From: Xylophilus sp. GW821-FHT01B05 | GTDB taxonomy: Bacteria; Pseudomonadota; Gammaproteobacteria; Burkholderiales; Burkholderiaceae_C | Assembly: GCA_038961845.1 (NCBI GenBank) | Contig: CP152408.1 | Location: forward strand, 372,001 to 436,000 | DNA: 64,000 bases | Direction of reading: 5' to 3' | In this document: in pieces, positions 17,189 through 26,763 of the stretch | Numbering within the stretch: position 1 is the first letter of the stretch | Layout: every line of letters starts with the position of its first letter | Notes under the pieces: generated by a model | What the model was told of the DNA's origin: nothing | Seen by the model: the letters and a program-made list of their open reading frames with translations, nothing else | Databases searched by the model: none | Made by a program: the position numbers and the translations under genes

Positions 17189-18014
17189 CGCCGCGCCCCA
17201 GCACGACAGCGGGCACCCGCTCGACGGCTGGCGCCTGCCGCACGAGCCGCGCTACCGCCCGGTGGCGGGCGAGGTCGCCGGCTTCGAGGCCGCGGCCGCC
17301 GCCCGCCTGCCGCTGCTGCTGACCGGCCCCACCGGCTGCGGCAAAACCCGCTTTGTCGAGCACATGGCTTGGCGCCTGGGCCGGCCGCTGGTCACCGTGG
17401 CCTGCCATGAAGACCTGACCGCCGGCGACCTGGTCGGCCGTTGGCTGCTGGATGCCGAAGGCACGCGCTGGCAGGACGGCCCGCTGGCCCTGGCCGCGCG
17501 CCATGGCGCCATCTGCTACCTCGATGAACTGGCCGAGGCGCGCAGCGATGCGGTCGTGGTGCTGCACCCGCTGGCCGACACGCGCCGCGTGCTGCCGCTG
17601 GAGCGCCGCAGCGAACTGCTGCAGGCGCACCCGGATTTCTTGCTGGTGGCCAGCTACAACCCCGGCTACCACGGCCGGCACAAGGCATTGAAGCCTTCCA
17701 CCTGCCAGCGCTTCACGGCCATGGCCTTCGACTACCCGGATGCGGCGACCGAAGCCGCCATCGTCGCGGAAGAGGGCGGCATCGACGCCGACCTGGCGCA
17801 GCGCCTGGTGGCCCTGGCACAGCGCACCCGGCGCCTGCGCGAAGACGGGCTGGAGGAGGGCGCCTCTACCCGCCTGCTGATGCATGCCGCGCAACTGGTG
17901 CGCGCCGGCCTGGCGCCGCGCGCCGCCTGCCTGCAGGCAGTGGCCGCACCGCTGACCAGCGACCCCGAGCTGGCCGCCGCGCTGCGCGGGCTGGTCCATG
18001 CCTCTTTTGTCTGA
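17172..18014 (+). CDS. MoxR-type AAA+ ATPase (CbbQ/NorQ subgroup)
   Basis: 280 residues. Walker A GPTGCGKT at 52-59, Walker [11 protein letters not shown] near 113-122, and the AAA_5 pattern [14 protein letters not shown] and ASYNPGYHG. CbbQ and NorQ act with a VWA partner (CbbO, NorD) to remodel or insert metal into a target enzyme. Here the pair follows amiE with a 17-base overlap, so the client may be the amidase or another enzyme of this route (inference). Before an insertion the VWA gene also overlapped it: ATG at 17998 inside its last codons. Confidence 0.88.
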   Translation: MRAIANAAPQHDSGHPLDGWRLPHEPRYRPVAGEVAGFEAAAAARLPLLLTGPTGCGKTRFVEHMAWRLGRPLVTVACHEDLTAGDLVGRWLLDAEGTRWQDGPLALAARHGAICYLDELAEARSDAVVVLHPLADTRRVLPLERRSELLQAHPDFLLVASYNPGYHGRHKALKPSTCQRFTAMAFDYPDAATEAAIVAEEGGIDADLAQRLVALAQRTRRLREDGLEEGASTRLLMHAAQLVRAGLAPRAACLQAVAAPLTSDPELAAALRGLVHASFV

Positions 18015-18283
18015 GAACGTGTTTACGATCTCTATGGGGTCGCGCAAGTGTCTTTGCGGGATGGGATGCAAGGCGCGGTGCGCCGTCCATAGCTCGGCTA
18101 TGGACAAGCGCCGCAACGCCGCAGACCGCCCGCAAAGGCACTTGCCCGAAGGGTTGGAGTGAAATCGGGCGATTGGGCGCCCCAGTCCCTTGCATGGGCC
18201 AAAGCCCATGCGGCGGGCACTGGGCCACCCACTCATCCCGATTGCACTCCAACGCGATCCCCATACAGATCGCAAACACGTTC
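18015..18283. mobile_element. 269-bp foldback (MITE-like) element
   Basis: The 25-base ends 18015-18039 and 18259-18283 are inverted copies matching at 23 positions (GAACGTGTTT-A/G-CGATCT). They are flanked by direct TGA repeats (18012-18014, 18284-18286) that look like a 3-base target duplication. Inside are nested palindromes, CTTTGCGGG/CCCGCAAAG and TTGGAGTG (18154)/CACTCCAA (18246). No coding capacity of its own, so it must be moved by a transposase elsewhere. Confidence 0.75.
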
Positions 18284-19943
18284 TGAGGCCGCAGCGCAGG
18301 GCTCGGCTTACTTGCATGCGCTCTGGGGCGACGCGGCGCGGTTGGCCGCATTGCCGCTGTCAACTGACGCCGACGCCCTTGCCAGTGCCCGCCCGGTGCT
18401 GTCGGGCCGTGTCCCAGACGAGCGCGTGCTGCATCTGCCACCTCAACCGTCCATAACCGTGGCGGCTGCCAGCCACGCCGCAGCGCACTGGCGCTTTGGC
18501 AGCGCACCGCTGCCGCGCGCCGGGCTTAAACCCTTGCAGTGGGCGCTGCTGGGCGTGCTGGAAGACGCGCGGGTCGAATGGCTGGCGCTGCAAGAGCTGC
18601 CCGGCCTGCGCGCGCTCTGGCTGCCTTTTCATGAGGGGCCGCAGGCCGCGCGCGGCAACCACTTCGAAGCGCTGCTGGCCCGGCTGGCGCGCAGCCTGCT
18701 CGACCCGCTGCACACCGATCCGCACCCCTGGGTGGTCAAGGCCCGCGCCATGTTCTTTGCGCGCGACGGCGCCACGCTGGCGCTGCGCAGCCTGGCCGAC
18801 GTGCGCCAGGCCACCTCGCGCCTGGGCCATGACATCGGCCAGATGCGCCTGCCCTTCAATGCGCCCGGCTACTGCGTGCATGCCGCCTACCGCGACGACA
18901 ACCACTGGCTGTGGGAGCCCGACCCCGCCGTGCCGCCCTCCGGCCCGCCGCTGGAAGGCAGTGCCAGCAGCGCGCGCGCCGAGCCGGTAGAGAGCGATGC
19001 GCCCTCTGAATCCCCGCCCCAATCGGCCGCACCCAGCAGCGCCGGCACGGTGGAGGCGACCCAGCTCGCGGGCAGCGCCGGCACGCCCACGGTCTATGCC
19101 GAGTGGGACCACCGCATTCGCCGCTACCGCAGCGGCTGGTGCCAGGTGTTCGAGCGCGAGGCGCCGGTGGCCGATGCGGCTGTTGCCACTTGGCCGCCCC
19201 CGCGCCGATGGGCGCAAGCCCAGGCACCGCACGCCGCAGGCCGCGCCGCCTGGGGCGATGACTTTCACCCTGCCGCATTGGTAGAGGCACGGGTGCAGCA
19301 GCGCCTGCGCCAGCCCATCGATGCGCGCGTCTACCGCCAGGCGCTGCGGCCACCGGCAGCGCTTGCGGTGCTGGTGCTGCTGGACGCCTCGGCCTCCACC
19401 GCCGATCTGCAGGCTGATGGCCTGCCCTTGCTCGAGCGCCTGCGCCACGCGGCCTGGGCCTGCGTGGCGGCGCTGGAGGACGCAGGCCACCGCTCGGCGC
19501 TCATGGCTTTTTCCTCGCGGGGCCGGCAGCGGGTCGAGCTGCAGCAGCTCAAGCACTGGCACGAAGCCGCGCGCGCCCCGGCCGTGGCGGGCCGCCTGCA
19601 GTCGCTCCAGCCCGGCGGCTCGACCCGCCTGGGCGCCGTGCTGCGCCACGCCAGCGCCCACATGGCCGCGCCCTCACTCACGGGCCTGCAGCCCCGCGTG
19701 CTGCTGCTGACCGACGGCGAGCCGCACGACATCGACGTGCACGACCCCGCCTACCTGCGCGCCGACCTGCGCCGCGCCGTGCAAGAGTCCCAGCGCCAAG
19801 GCGTGGCCGCGCGCTGCCTGTTGCTGGGCACGGCAAGCGCCCGTGTGCCTGCGGCCATGGCCAGCAGCTTTGGGGCGGGAGCCTGCCTGCCCTTGCGGCG
19901 GCTGCAAGAGCTGCCGGCGCTGCTGCCGCAGTTGATGGCTTAG
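18159..19943 (+). CDS. NorD/CoxE-like VWA protein, 5' end remodelled by insertion
   Basis: 594 residues from GTG 18159. The C-terminal ~190 residues are a von Willebrand A domain with MIDAS pattern VLLDASAS near 407 and LLTDGEPHD. The N-terminal half (VLEDARVEWLALQELPGLR) matches NorD/CbbO partners of MoxR ATPases. Deleting the 269-bp element and one TGA copy restores an ORF starting ATG 17998 (MPLLSEAAAQGSAYL). Now that frame stops at 18160, and GTG 18159 overlaps this stop (GTGA), so re-initiation could still make the protein with 41 element-encoded residues at its start. It may be working, weak or dying. Confidence 0.82.
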   Translation: MKSGDWAPQSLAWAKAHAAGTGPPTHPDCTPTRSPYRSQTRSEAAAQGSAYLHALWGDAARLAALPLSTDADALASARPVLSGRVPDERVLHLPPQPSITVAAASHAAAHWRFGSAPLPRAGLKPLQWALLGVLEDARVEWLALQELPGLRALWLPFHEGPQAARGNHFEALLARLARSLLDPLHTDPHPWVVKARAMFFARDGATLALRSLADVRQATSRLGHDIGQMRLPFNAPGYCVHAAYRDDNHWLWEPDPAVPPSGPPLEGSASSARAEPVESDAPSESPPQSAAPSSAGTVEATQLAGSAGTPTVYAEWDHRIRRYRSGWCQVFEREAPVADAAVATWPPPRRWAQAQAPHAAGRAAWGDDFHPAALVEARVQQRLRQPIDARVYRQALRPPAALAVLVLLDASASTADLQADGLPLLERLRHAAWACVAALEDAGHRSALMAFSSRGRQRVELQQLKHWHEAARAPAVAGRLQSLQPGGSTRLGAVLRHASAHMAAPSLTGLQPRVLLLTDGEPHDIDVHDPAYLRADLRRAVQESQRQGVAARCLLLGTASARVPAAMASSFGAGACLPLRRLQELPALLPQLMA

Positions 19944-19944
19944 G

Positions 19945-20010
19945 AATTTTTAGGAAAAAGTGCATTTTTCCCAGGTGGGGCCTGGGCATATAGCTATCTA
20001 TTTGATAGTT
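19945..20010. repeat. AT-rich intergenic repeat, family A copy
   Basis: Hairpin CCCAGGTGGGGCCTGGG (19969-19984, imperfect) followed by the core TAGCTATCTATTTGATAGTT. It sits right after the VWA gene and may terminate it. Confidence 0.7.
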
Positions 20011-20085
20011 GTGATGCGGGGCCGCTAGCGGGCGCCAACGCCCCCGCCGCGAGCCCGGGTAGGCCGGCCTTCCTACAATCCCGGG

Positions 20086-21114
20086 ATGCCTTCCCCGTCC
20101 TACACCCGCGGCGCACAGCTGCCCGCCATCCTTGCCGAGCGCATTGCCATCCTCGACGGCGCCATGGGCACCATGATCCAGCGCTTCAAGCTCAACGAGG
20201 CGCAGTACCGCGGCGAGCGCTTCAAGGACTTCCACAAGGACGTCAAGGGCAACAACGAGCTGCTGTCGCTCAGCCGCCCGGACGTGATCCGCGACATCCA
20301 CGAAGGCTACCTGGCGGCCGGTGCCGACCTGGTCGAGACCAACACCTTTGGCGCCACCACCGTGGCCCAGGACGACTACGAGATGGCGCACCTGGCGCGC
20401 GAGATGAACCTCGAGTCGGCCCGCATTGCGCGCGCCGCCTGCGACAAGTTCAGCACGCCGGACCGCCCGCGCTTCGTCGCCGGCGCCCTGGGCCCGACGC
20501 CCAAGACCGCCAGCATCAGCCCCGACGTGAACGACCCGGGCGCGCGCAATGTCGACTTCGAGCAGCTGCGCGCCGCCTACTACGAGCAGACCGAGGCCCT
20601 GGTGGAGGGCGGCGCCGACCTGATCCTGGTCGAGACCATCTTCGACACCCTCAACGCCAAGGCGGCGCTGTTCGCGGTGGATGAATTCTTCGAGAACAGC
20701 GGCGAGCGCCTGCCCCTCATCATCAGCGGCACCGTCACCGACGCCTCCGGCCGCATCCTGAGCGGCCAGACCGTGACCGCCTTCTGGCACAGCGTGCGCC
20801 ATGCGCGGCCGCTGGCCATCGGCCTGAACTGCGCGCTGGGCGCGGCGCTGATGCGGCCCTATATCCAGGAGCTGGCGCGGGTTGCGGGCGACACCTACAT
20901 CTGCTGCTATCCCAACGCCGGCCTGCCCAACCCCATGAGCGACACCGGCTTTGACGAAACGCCTGACGTCACCGCGCGCCTGCTGCATGAATTCGCAGCC
21001 GAAGGCCTGGTGAACATCGTCGGCGGCTGTTGCGGCACCACGCCGGACCACATCGGCGCCATTCGCGGCGCGGTGTCTGCCTTGCCCGCGCGGGCGCTGC
21101 TGTACCCTATCTGA
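20086..21114 (+). CDS. metH: homocysteine S-methyltransferase domain protein (MetH N-terminal part)
   Basis: 342 residues covering only the first module of cobalamin-dependent methionine synthase: [13 protein letters not shown] at the start and zinc ligands Cys249 (GLNCALG), Cys315 and Cys316 (GGCCGTTP). The folate, cobalamin and activation modules are absent, and the gene after it is unrelated. In many Comamonadaceae metH is split into two genes. A complete stop and good C-terminus suggest a natural split rather than a frameshift. The rest of the enzyme should be encoded elsewhere. ATG 20086 lacks a strong ribosome site. No cobalamin riboswitch was recognised upstream. Confidence 0.88.
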   Translation: MPSPSYTRGAQLPAILAERIAILDGAMGTMIQRFKLNEAQYRGERFKDFHKDVKGNNELLSLSRPDVIRDIHEGYLAAGADLVETNTFGATTVAQDDYEMAHLAREMNLESARIARAACDKFSTPDRPRFVAGALGPTPKTASISPDVNDPGARNVDFEQLRAAYYEQTEALVEGGADLILVETIFDTLNAKAALFAVDEFFENSGERLPLIISGTVTDASGRILSGQTVTAFWHSVRHARPLAIGLNCALGAALMRPYIQELARVAGDTYICCYPNAGLPNPMSDTGFDETPDVTARLLHEFAAEGLVNIVGGCCGTTPDHIGAIRGAVSALPARALLYPI

Positions 21115-21231
21115 GCTTCCCTTTGCGTGCGCCGGCAGGCGCGCAAAAGCGGTCTTGTCCGACGCAGACGCGGCGCGACCAGACCTAACGTTGAACAACA
21201 GGCCCCCGCATCAGGAGGCCAGGAGCCCGCC

Positions 21232-21909
21232 ATGCACCATTCCTCCATCGCTCGCCTGGCCCTGGCCGCGCTGCTATTGCCAGCGGCAGCCCAGGCGCAG
21301 CAGGCCTATACCAACACCGGCGTCAACCTGCGCGCCGGGCCGGGCGCCAGCTACCCCGTGGTGGTGCAGCTCGCGCCCAGCACATCGCTCAACGTGCAGG
21401 GCTGCGTCGCCGGCTACCAGTGGTGCGACGTGGTGCTGCCTGACGGCCTGCGCGGCTGGGTCTATGCGCAAAGCCTGTCTTACCCGTACCAAGGCCGGCC
21501 GGTGCCGTTGGCCGGCTATGGCGCCACCATCGGCATCCCGCTGGTGACCTTTGCGCTGGGCAGCTACTGGGGCTCTTACTACCGTGACCGGCCCTGGTAT
21601 GGCGAGCCGCGCTACTGGGGCGGCCGCCGTCCGCCGCCTCCGCAGCACAACTGGCACCCGCCAGGCCGCCCGCCGCACATGGGCGGTGGCGGCCCGGGCT
21701 GGAACCGTCCAGACCGGCCCCATGGCGGCTGGGACCGGCCCGGCGGCGGCCAGCGCCCAGGGGGCGGCCATCCCGGCGGTGGCCCGCGTCCTGGCGGCGG
21801 GCAGGGCGGCGGCCACGGTGGCGGTGGGCATGACGGCGGCCGGCACGGCGGAGATCGGCATGACGGAGGCGGGCGCGGCGGCCATGGCGGAGGCCATGGC
21901 CAGCGCTGA
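21232..21909 (+). CDS. secreted SH3-domain protein with Gly/His/Arg-rich tail
   Basis: 225 residues from ATG 21232 (AGGAG at 21221-21225). A signal peptide ends at AQA-Q near residue 22. Residues about 25-85 are a bacterial SH3 (SH3b) domain ([17 protein letters not shown] ... [14 protein letters not shown]). A Tyr/Trp-rich stretch follows, then about 80 residues of low-complexity Gly, His, Pro, Arg and Asp repeats. SH3b proteins are periplasmic or cell-wall associated; the His-rich tail could bind metals or polyanions, which is only a guess. Function unknown. Confidence 0.85.
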   Translation: MHHSSIARLALAALLLPAAAQAQQAYTNTGVNLRAGPGASYPVVVQLAPSTSLNVQGCVAGYQWCDVVLPDGLRGWVYAQSLSYPYQGRPVPLAGYGATIGIPLVTFALGSYWGSYYRDRPWYGEPRYWGGRRPPPPQHNWHPPGRPPHMGGGGPGWNRPDRPHGGWDRPGGGQRPGGGHPGGGPRPGGGQGGGHGGGGHDGGRHGGDRHDGGGRGGHGGGHGQR

Positions 21910-21987
21910 GTCTGGTGTGCCGGTGATGCGGCGCGGCGCGTCCCTAGAATGCGGGGCTTCGCCTCCCCACACCAATACAACGCGCCC

Positions 21988-22836
21988 ATGTCCGATCGCT
22001 GGAAAGTCCTGCCGCAATATGCCCTGCCCAAGCGCGGCCTGACCGATTTCGCCGGCTGGGTCGCCTCCAAGCGCCGTGGCAGCACCACCACCGGGCTGAT
22101 CCGCTGGTTTGTCGGCAAATACGGCGTCAACATGGACGAGGCGGCCGAGCCCGACATCACGCGCTACGCCACCTTCAACGAGTTCTTCACGCGCGCCCTC
22201 AAGCCCGGCGCGCGCCCCATTGCCGATGCCGCGCTGGTCTGCCCGGTGGACGGCGCCATCAGCCAGTTTGGCGCGATCGAGGGCGACCAGATCTTCCAGG
22301 CCAAGGGCCACCGCTACTCCACCACCGCGCTGGTGGGCGGCGACGCGGCGCTGGCCGCGCAGTTCGCGCAGGGCAGCTTTGCCACGGTCTACCTGAGCCC
22401 GCGCGACTACCACCGCATCCACATGCCCTGCGACGGCCGGCTGCTGAGCATGACCTATGTGCCGGGCGCGCTGTTCTCGGTCAACCCGACCACCGCGCGC
22501 GGCGTGCCGGGCCTGTTCGCGCGCAACGAGCGCGTGGTGTGCGAATTTGCCAGCGACTTCGGCCCCTTCGTGCTGGTGCTGGTGGGCGCCACCGTGGTCG
22601 GCAGCATGGCCACGGTCTGGCACGGCATGGTCAACCCGCCACGCAGCAAGACGGTGCGCAACTGGCGCTACGACGACCAGGACATCCGCATCGCCAAGGG
22701 CCAGGAGATGGGCCGCTTCCTGCTGGGCTCGACCGTGGTGCTGCTGTTCCCGCAGTCTGCGGGCCTGCGTTTCGATGCGGCCTGGGCGCCCTCGGGCGCG
22801 GTGCGGCTGGGCCAGCCGATGGCGGCGCTGGGCTAG
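21988..22836 (+). CDS. psd: phosphatidylserine decarboxylase
   Basis: 282 residues from ATG 21988 (MSDRWKVLPQYALPKRGLTD is the usual start). Pyruvoyl-dependent, membrane-associated enzyme making phosphatidylethanolamine. The self-cleavage motif LGST lies at 246-249, so the chain splits between Gly247 and Ser248 to give beta (1-247) and alpha (248-282) subunits. Other family blocks are YHRIHMP and NERVV. Length is normal. It is followed by a strong hairpin. Confidence 0.95.
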   Translation: MSDRWKVLPQYALPKRGLTDFAGWVASKRRGSTTTGLIRWFVGKYGVNMDEAAEPDITRYATFNEFFTRALKPGARPIADAALVCPVDGAISQFGAIEGDQIFQAKGHRYSTTALVGGDAALAAQFAQGSFATVYLSPRDYHRIHMPCDGRLLSMTYVPGALFSVNPTTARGVPGLFARNERVVCEFASDFGPFVLVLVGATVVGSMATVWHGMVNPPRSKTVRNWRYDDQDIRIAKGQEMGRFLLGSTVVLLFPQSAGLRFDAAWAPSGAVRLGQPMAALG

Positions 22837-22852
22837 TCCCGCCACCTCCAGC

Positions 22853-22878
22853 CATGTGCCGCCGCGCTGCGGCACATG
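22853..22878 (+). terminator. hairpin after psd
   Basis: Perfect 10-base stem CATGTGCCGC / GCGGCACATG with a 6-base loop, followed by CGCTTTCC rather than a long T-run, so termination is likely but not certain. Confidence 0.55.
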
Positions 22879-22988
22879 CGCTTTCCATCCGACCATAGGC
22901 TGATTCCTTCGTTGGGAAAGCCTGCGCCGGCTGCGACATTGCGCTGCAGGACGAGTTCGTCCGCAGCCCAACCCGCAGGAGTCCGGCC

Positions 22989-24062
22989 ATGGACATGACA
23001 CGACGACAGGCGCTTGCCGCCACAGCAGCCTTGGGGCTGAGTGCTGGCGTGTACGCACAGGCGCCGGAGCGGCCCGCGACCATACGCCTGGGCGTGGCGC
23101 AGCCGGCCATTGGCAATCCGCCGGGCTTCCATAGCAGTTCCATCTCCATCGCCCATGCCAAGGGCTGGATCGAAGAAGAGTTCGCCCGGGACAACACCAA
23201 GGTCGAGTGGTACTTCTTCAAGGGCGCGGGCCCGGCCGTGAACGAGGCCCTGACCACCCAGCAGCTCGACTTCGCCTTCCAGGGCGACCTGCCGTCCATC
23301 GTGGCGCGTGCCGCCGGGCTCAAGACCCGGCTGATCCTGGCCACCGGCATACGCACCAATATCTACCTGGCGGTGCCGCCGGACTCCGACATCCGCAGCG
23401 TGAAGGACCTGCGCGGCAAGCGCGTGGCGATCTTCAAGGGCACCAATTCGCAACTGCCGATCAACCGCCTGCTCGAAGCCCACGGCCTGGCCGAGCGCGA
23501 TCTGCGCGCGCTCAACCTCGACACCTCGGCAAGCAAAGCCGCGCTGGCCACCAAGGACATAGACGCGGTGTTTGGCGGCCTGGACCTGATCACGCTGCGC
23601 GACAACGGCACGGCCCGCATCGTCTACACCAGCAAGAACGATTCACCCATCTTCACGCGCCAGGGCCATGTGCTGGTGACCGAGGCCTTTGCGCAGCGCT
23701 ACCCCGAGGCCACCACGCGCCTGGCCAAGGCCGTGGTGCGCACCGCGCACTGGGCATCGGACGAGCGCAACCGCGACGAGGTGTTCCGCATCTGGGCACG
23801 CACCGGCTTTCCGCTGCCGGTCTGGCAAGAGGACTACGCCGGTGAGCCGCTGCGCGTGCGCTTCAACCCGCAGTTCGATCCCTTCCTGGTGGCGCGCTAC
23901 AAGGATTCGGTCGAGCAGGCCTACAAGTTCAAGCTGACCCGCGCCAAGTTTGATGTGGACGGCTGGATAGACCGGCGCTTTCTCAATAGTGCGCTGGCCG
24001 ATTTGAAGCTGGAAACCTATTGGCCCATTTACCAGGCCAACGGCAAGATTGATGGAGCATGA
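22989..24062 (+). CDS. sulfonate/sulfate-ester ABC binding protein (SsuA family), paralog 1
   Basis: 357 residues. The N-terminus MTRRQALAATAALGLSAGVYA has a twin-arginine-like signal. The body is the SsuA/TauA type II periplasmic fold with AHAKGWIEEEF, WYFFKGAGPAVNEALTT, DLPSIVARAAGLKTR and DLRGKRVAIFKGT. Two close paralogs lie downstream at 25604 and 30465. ATG 22989 follows GCAGGAG. First gene of the sulfur operon. Ligand is probably an organosulfonate or alkyl sulfate, judged from the partner dioxygenase. The gap to the next gene holds a family B repeat. Confidence 0.88.
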   Translation: MDMTRRQALAATAALGLSAGVYAQAPERPATIRLGVAQPAIGNPPGFHSSSISIAHAKGWIEEEFARDNTKVEWYFFKGAGPAVNEALTTQQLDFAFQGDLPSIVARAAGLKTRLILATGIRTNIYLAVPPDSDIRSVKDLRGKRVAIFKGTNSQLPINRLLEAHGLAERDLRALNLDTSASKAALATKDIDAVFGGLDLITLRDNGTARIVYTSKNDSPIFTRQGHVLVTEAFAQRYPEATTRLAKAVVRTAHWASDERNRDEVFRIWARTGFPLPVWQEDYAGEPLRVRFNPQFDPFLVARYKDSVEQAYKFKLTRAKFDVDGWIDRRFLNSALADLKLETYWPIYQANGKIDGA

Positions 24063-24065
24063 CTT

Positions 24066-24185
24066 GGCACACCCCCAGGCTACGCACTTCGTGTCTTCGC
24101 CAACCCCCTTGCAGGGGGCACATCCAGCGGCCCGGCAGAGCCGGTTCCGCGGATGTCTTGGCGTGGCCTGCTCCGCGGCCTTCTG
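24066..24185 (+). repeat. intra-operon repeat, family B copy 2
   Basis: GGCACACCCCCAGGCTACGC, ACCCCCTTGCAGGGGG and GGCCCGGCAGAGCCGGTTCC are recognisable. Lies directly after a binding protein gene, as at urtA. Confidence 0.75.
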
Positions 24186-24238
24186 CGCCAGTCGGTTTCA
24201 TGCGCCGCGGGTAGCGCGCAGCCCCATGGAGAACTGAA

Positions 24239-25600
24239 ATGAGCCAAGAAAAACGCCAGATCCACCTCAACGCCTTCCTCATGGCCACCGGCCACCACGT
24301 GGCGGGCTGGCGCCATCCGTCGGTGCCGCGCGATGCGGCGCTGAGCTTTGCGCAGTACCGCGCCATTGCCCAGAGCGCCGAGCGCGCGCGCTTCGATGCA
24401 GTGTTCCTGGCCGACAGCGTGGGCATACGCGATGCGGCCTCGGGCACGCAGCACCGCACGGCGCGGGTGTCGAGCTTTGAGCCGCTCACGCTGCTGTCGG
24501 CGCTGGCTGCGGCCACCGATCGCATCGGCCTGATCGCCACCGTTTCCACCACCTACAACGAGCCCTACCACGTGGCGCGCAAGTTCGCGTCGCTGGACCA
24601 CATCTCGGGCGGGCGCTCGGGTTGGAACGTGGTCACCTCGTCCAGCGAATCAGAGGCGCACAACTTCAACCGCGACCACCATCCAGCGCATGCGCTGCGC
24701 TATGACCGCGCCCGCGAGTTCGTCGAGGTGGTCAACGGCCTGTGGGACAGCTGGGAAGACGACGCCTTTGTGCAGGACAAGGAAGAAGGCAGCTACTACG
24801 ACCCCAAGGCCGTGCATGTGCTCAACCACCGTGGCCGGCACTTTCAGGTGCGCGGCCCGCTCAATGTGGCGCGCTCGCCGCAGGGGCGGCCGGTGGTCGT
24901 GCAGGCCGGTGCCTCCGAGCCGGGCCAGGCCCTGGCCGCGCAGACGGCCGAGGTGATCTTTACCGCCCAGCAGTCGCTGGCCGGCGCCCAGGCCTTCTAT
25001 GCCGGCATCAAGGGCCGGCTGGCGCAGTACGGCCGGCACCCGGACGAGCTGAAGATCCTGCCCGGCGTGTTTGCCGTGGTGGGTGAGAGCGCGGCCCATG
25101 CGCAAGAGAAGCACGAGCAGCTGGAGAACCTGATCCACCCCGAGGTGGGCGTGGCGCTGCTGTCCACCGTGATCGGCGGCTTTGATTTTTCGGGCTACCC
25201 GGTCGATGGCCCGCTGCCGCGCAATCTGCCCGAGCCCAATGGCCCGAAGAGCCGCTTCCACCTGGTGACGCAACTGGCCTACGAAGAAGGCCTGAGCATC
25301 CGCCAGCTCTACCAGCGCATAGGCACGGCGCGCGGCCACTGGTCCATCCACGGCACCGCTTCTCACATTGCCGATCAGTTGCAGCAGTGGTTCGAGGAAG
25401 GCGCGGCCGACGGCTTCAACGTGATGCCACCGACGCTGCCCGAAGGCCTGGACGACTTCACCCGCCTGGTCGTGCCCGAGCTGCAGCGGCGCGGCCTGTT
25501 CCGCACCGAGTACAGCGGCCATACCTTGCGCGAGCACCTGGGCTTGCAGCGCCCGGCCAACCGCCACAGCCTTGCGGCGCAGGTGCGCGCGGCGGCCTGA
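24239..25600 (+). CDS. LLM class FMN-dependent monooxygenase (NtaA/SnaA/DszA family)
   Basis: 453 residues, the usual length of the NtaA/SnaA/DszA subgroup and longer than SsuD. Blocks seen: HHVAGWRHPSVP, FDAVFLADSVG, SSFEPLTLLSALAAATDRIG, ASLDHISGGRSGWNVVTS and GRHFQVRGPLNV. These are two-component monooxygenases that take reduced FMN from a separate reductase, not encoded nearby. In this setting it likely oxidises an organosulfur compound to release sulfite. The stop is 3 bases before the next binding protein start. Cytoplasmic. Confidence 0.9.
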   Translation: MSQEKRQIHLNAFLMATGHHVAGWRHPSVPRDAALSFAQYRAIAQSAERARFDAVFLADSVGIRDAASGTQHRTARVSSFEPLTLLSALAAATDRIGLIATVSTTYNEPYHVARKFASLDHISGGRSGWNVVTSSSESEAHNFNRDHHPAHALRYDRAREFVEVVNGLWDSWEDDAFVQDKEEGSYYDPKAVHVLNHRGRHFQVRGPLNVARSPQGRPVVVQAGASEPGQALAAQTAEVIFTAQQSLAGAQAFYAGIKGRLAQYGRHPDELKILPGVFAVVGESAAHAQEKHEQLENLIHPEVGVALLSTVIGGFDFSGYPVDGPLPRNLPEPNGPKSRFHLVTQLAYEEGLSIRQLYQRIGTARGHWSIHGTASHIADQLQQWFEEGAADGFNVMPPTLPEGLDDFTRLVVPELQRRGLFRTEYSGHTLREHLGLQRPANRHSLAAQVRAAA

Positions 25601-25603
25601 ACC

Positions 25604-26728
25604 ATGCGCACGGCCTTCTCCGAACCCTCCGCCCCCAGCGCCTGGCGCGACGCCGCCATGGCACTGCTGGCCACGGCGCTGGCCGCAATGCTGGGCCTGT
25701 TGCTCGCAAGCTGGACGGCGCCGGCCCATGCCCAGGGCCGGCCCGAGGCGATCCGCATCGGCTTCTCTGCCGCGCCGGTGGGCACTCCGCCCGTCAGCTC
25801 GGGCAATGCCGTGGCCATTGCGCACTGGAAGGGCTGGCTGGAGGACGAGTTCAAGGCCGATGGCATTCGCATCGAGTGGTACTTCTTTCGCGGTGCGGGC
25901 CCGGCCGTCAACGAGTCGCTGTCCACCGGCCAGCTTGACTTTGCCGCGCAGGGCGATCTGCCGGCCATCGTCGCGCGGGCCGGCGGCCTGAAGACGCGGC
26001 TGCTGCTGGCCTCTGGTGCGCGCAACAACCTCTATGTGGCGGTGCCGCCGGATTCGCCGCTGCGCACCATTGCCGACCTGCGCGGCAAGCGCGTGGCCTT
26101 GTTCAAAGGCACCAGCGGCCAGTTGCCGACCAACCGGCTGCTGGCCGAGCATGGCCTGGCCGAGAAAGACCTGCGCGCGATCAATCTCGACTACGCCTCC
26201 ATGCAGGCCGCGCTCACCACGCGCGACATCGACGCCGCCTTTGGCGGCATGGAGCTGCTCAAGCTGCGCGATGCCGGCGTGGCCCGCATCCTCTACAGCA
26301 GCCGCGACGACTCGCCGCGCTTTACCCGCCAGAACCATGTGCTGGTGACCGAGGCCTTCGAGCGCGCCCACCCGGAGCTGGTGCAGCGCGTGGTCAACGT
26401 GCTGGTGCGCGCGGCGCGCTGGGGCTCGGACGAGACCCACCGCGAAGAGTTGCTGCGCCAGTGGGGCAAAGGCGGCACGCCCTACGAGGCCTGGCGCGAA
26501 GACCTGCTGGGCCAGCCGCTGAAGGTGCGGCTGTCGCCGTTGTTTGACCCGCTGATCACCGGCCTTTACCAGGACGCATCGCAGCAACTGGTGGAGTTCC
26601 GCCTGACGCGCCGCCCGGTGGACGTGGATGCCTGGATAGAGCGCAAGTACCTGGACCGCGCGCTGCGCGAGCAGCACCTGGAGAACTACTGGCCGCGCTT
26701 CGACGCGCAAGGCCGGCAGGCCGGCTGA
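25604..26728 (+). CDS. sulfonate ABC binding protein (SsuA family), paralog 2
   Basis: 374 residues with a longer N-terminus before the hydrophobic signal (LLATALAAMLGLLLASWTAP, cleavage near AHA-Q). Same core as the protein at 22989: IAHWKGWLEDEFKADGIRIE, FRGAGPAVNESLSTGQ, GDLPAIVARAGGLKTR. The start is 3 bases after the monooxygenase stop, so translation is coupled. The near-identical ligand-pocket blocks suggest recent duplication with narrow ligand changes. Confidence 0.88.
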   Translation: MRTAFSEPSAPSAWRDAAMALLATALAAMLGLLLASWTAPAHAQGRPEAIRIGFSAAPVGTPPVSSGNAVAIAHWKGWLEDEFKADGIRIEWYFFRGAGPAVNESLSTGQLDFAAQGDLPAIVARAGGLKTRLLLASGARNNLYVAVPPDSPLRTIADLRGKRVALFKGTSGQLPTNRLLAEHGLAEKDLRAINLDYASMQAALTTRDIDAAFGGMELLKLRDAGVARILYSSRDDSPRFTRQNHVLVTEAFERAHPELVQRVVNVLVRAARWGSDETHREELLRQWGKGGTPYEAWREDLLGQPLKVRLSPLFDPLITGLYQDASQQLVEFRLTRRPVDVDAWIERKYLDRALREQHLENYWPRFDAQGRQAG

Positions 26729-26763
26729 ACTGCCTGCACCCGCATCACGCAACAAGAGACCCC

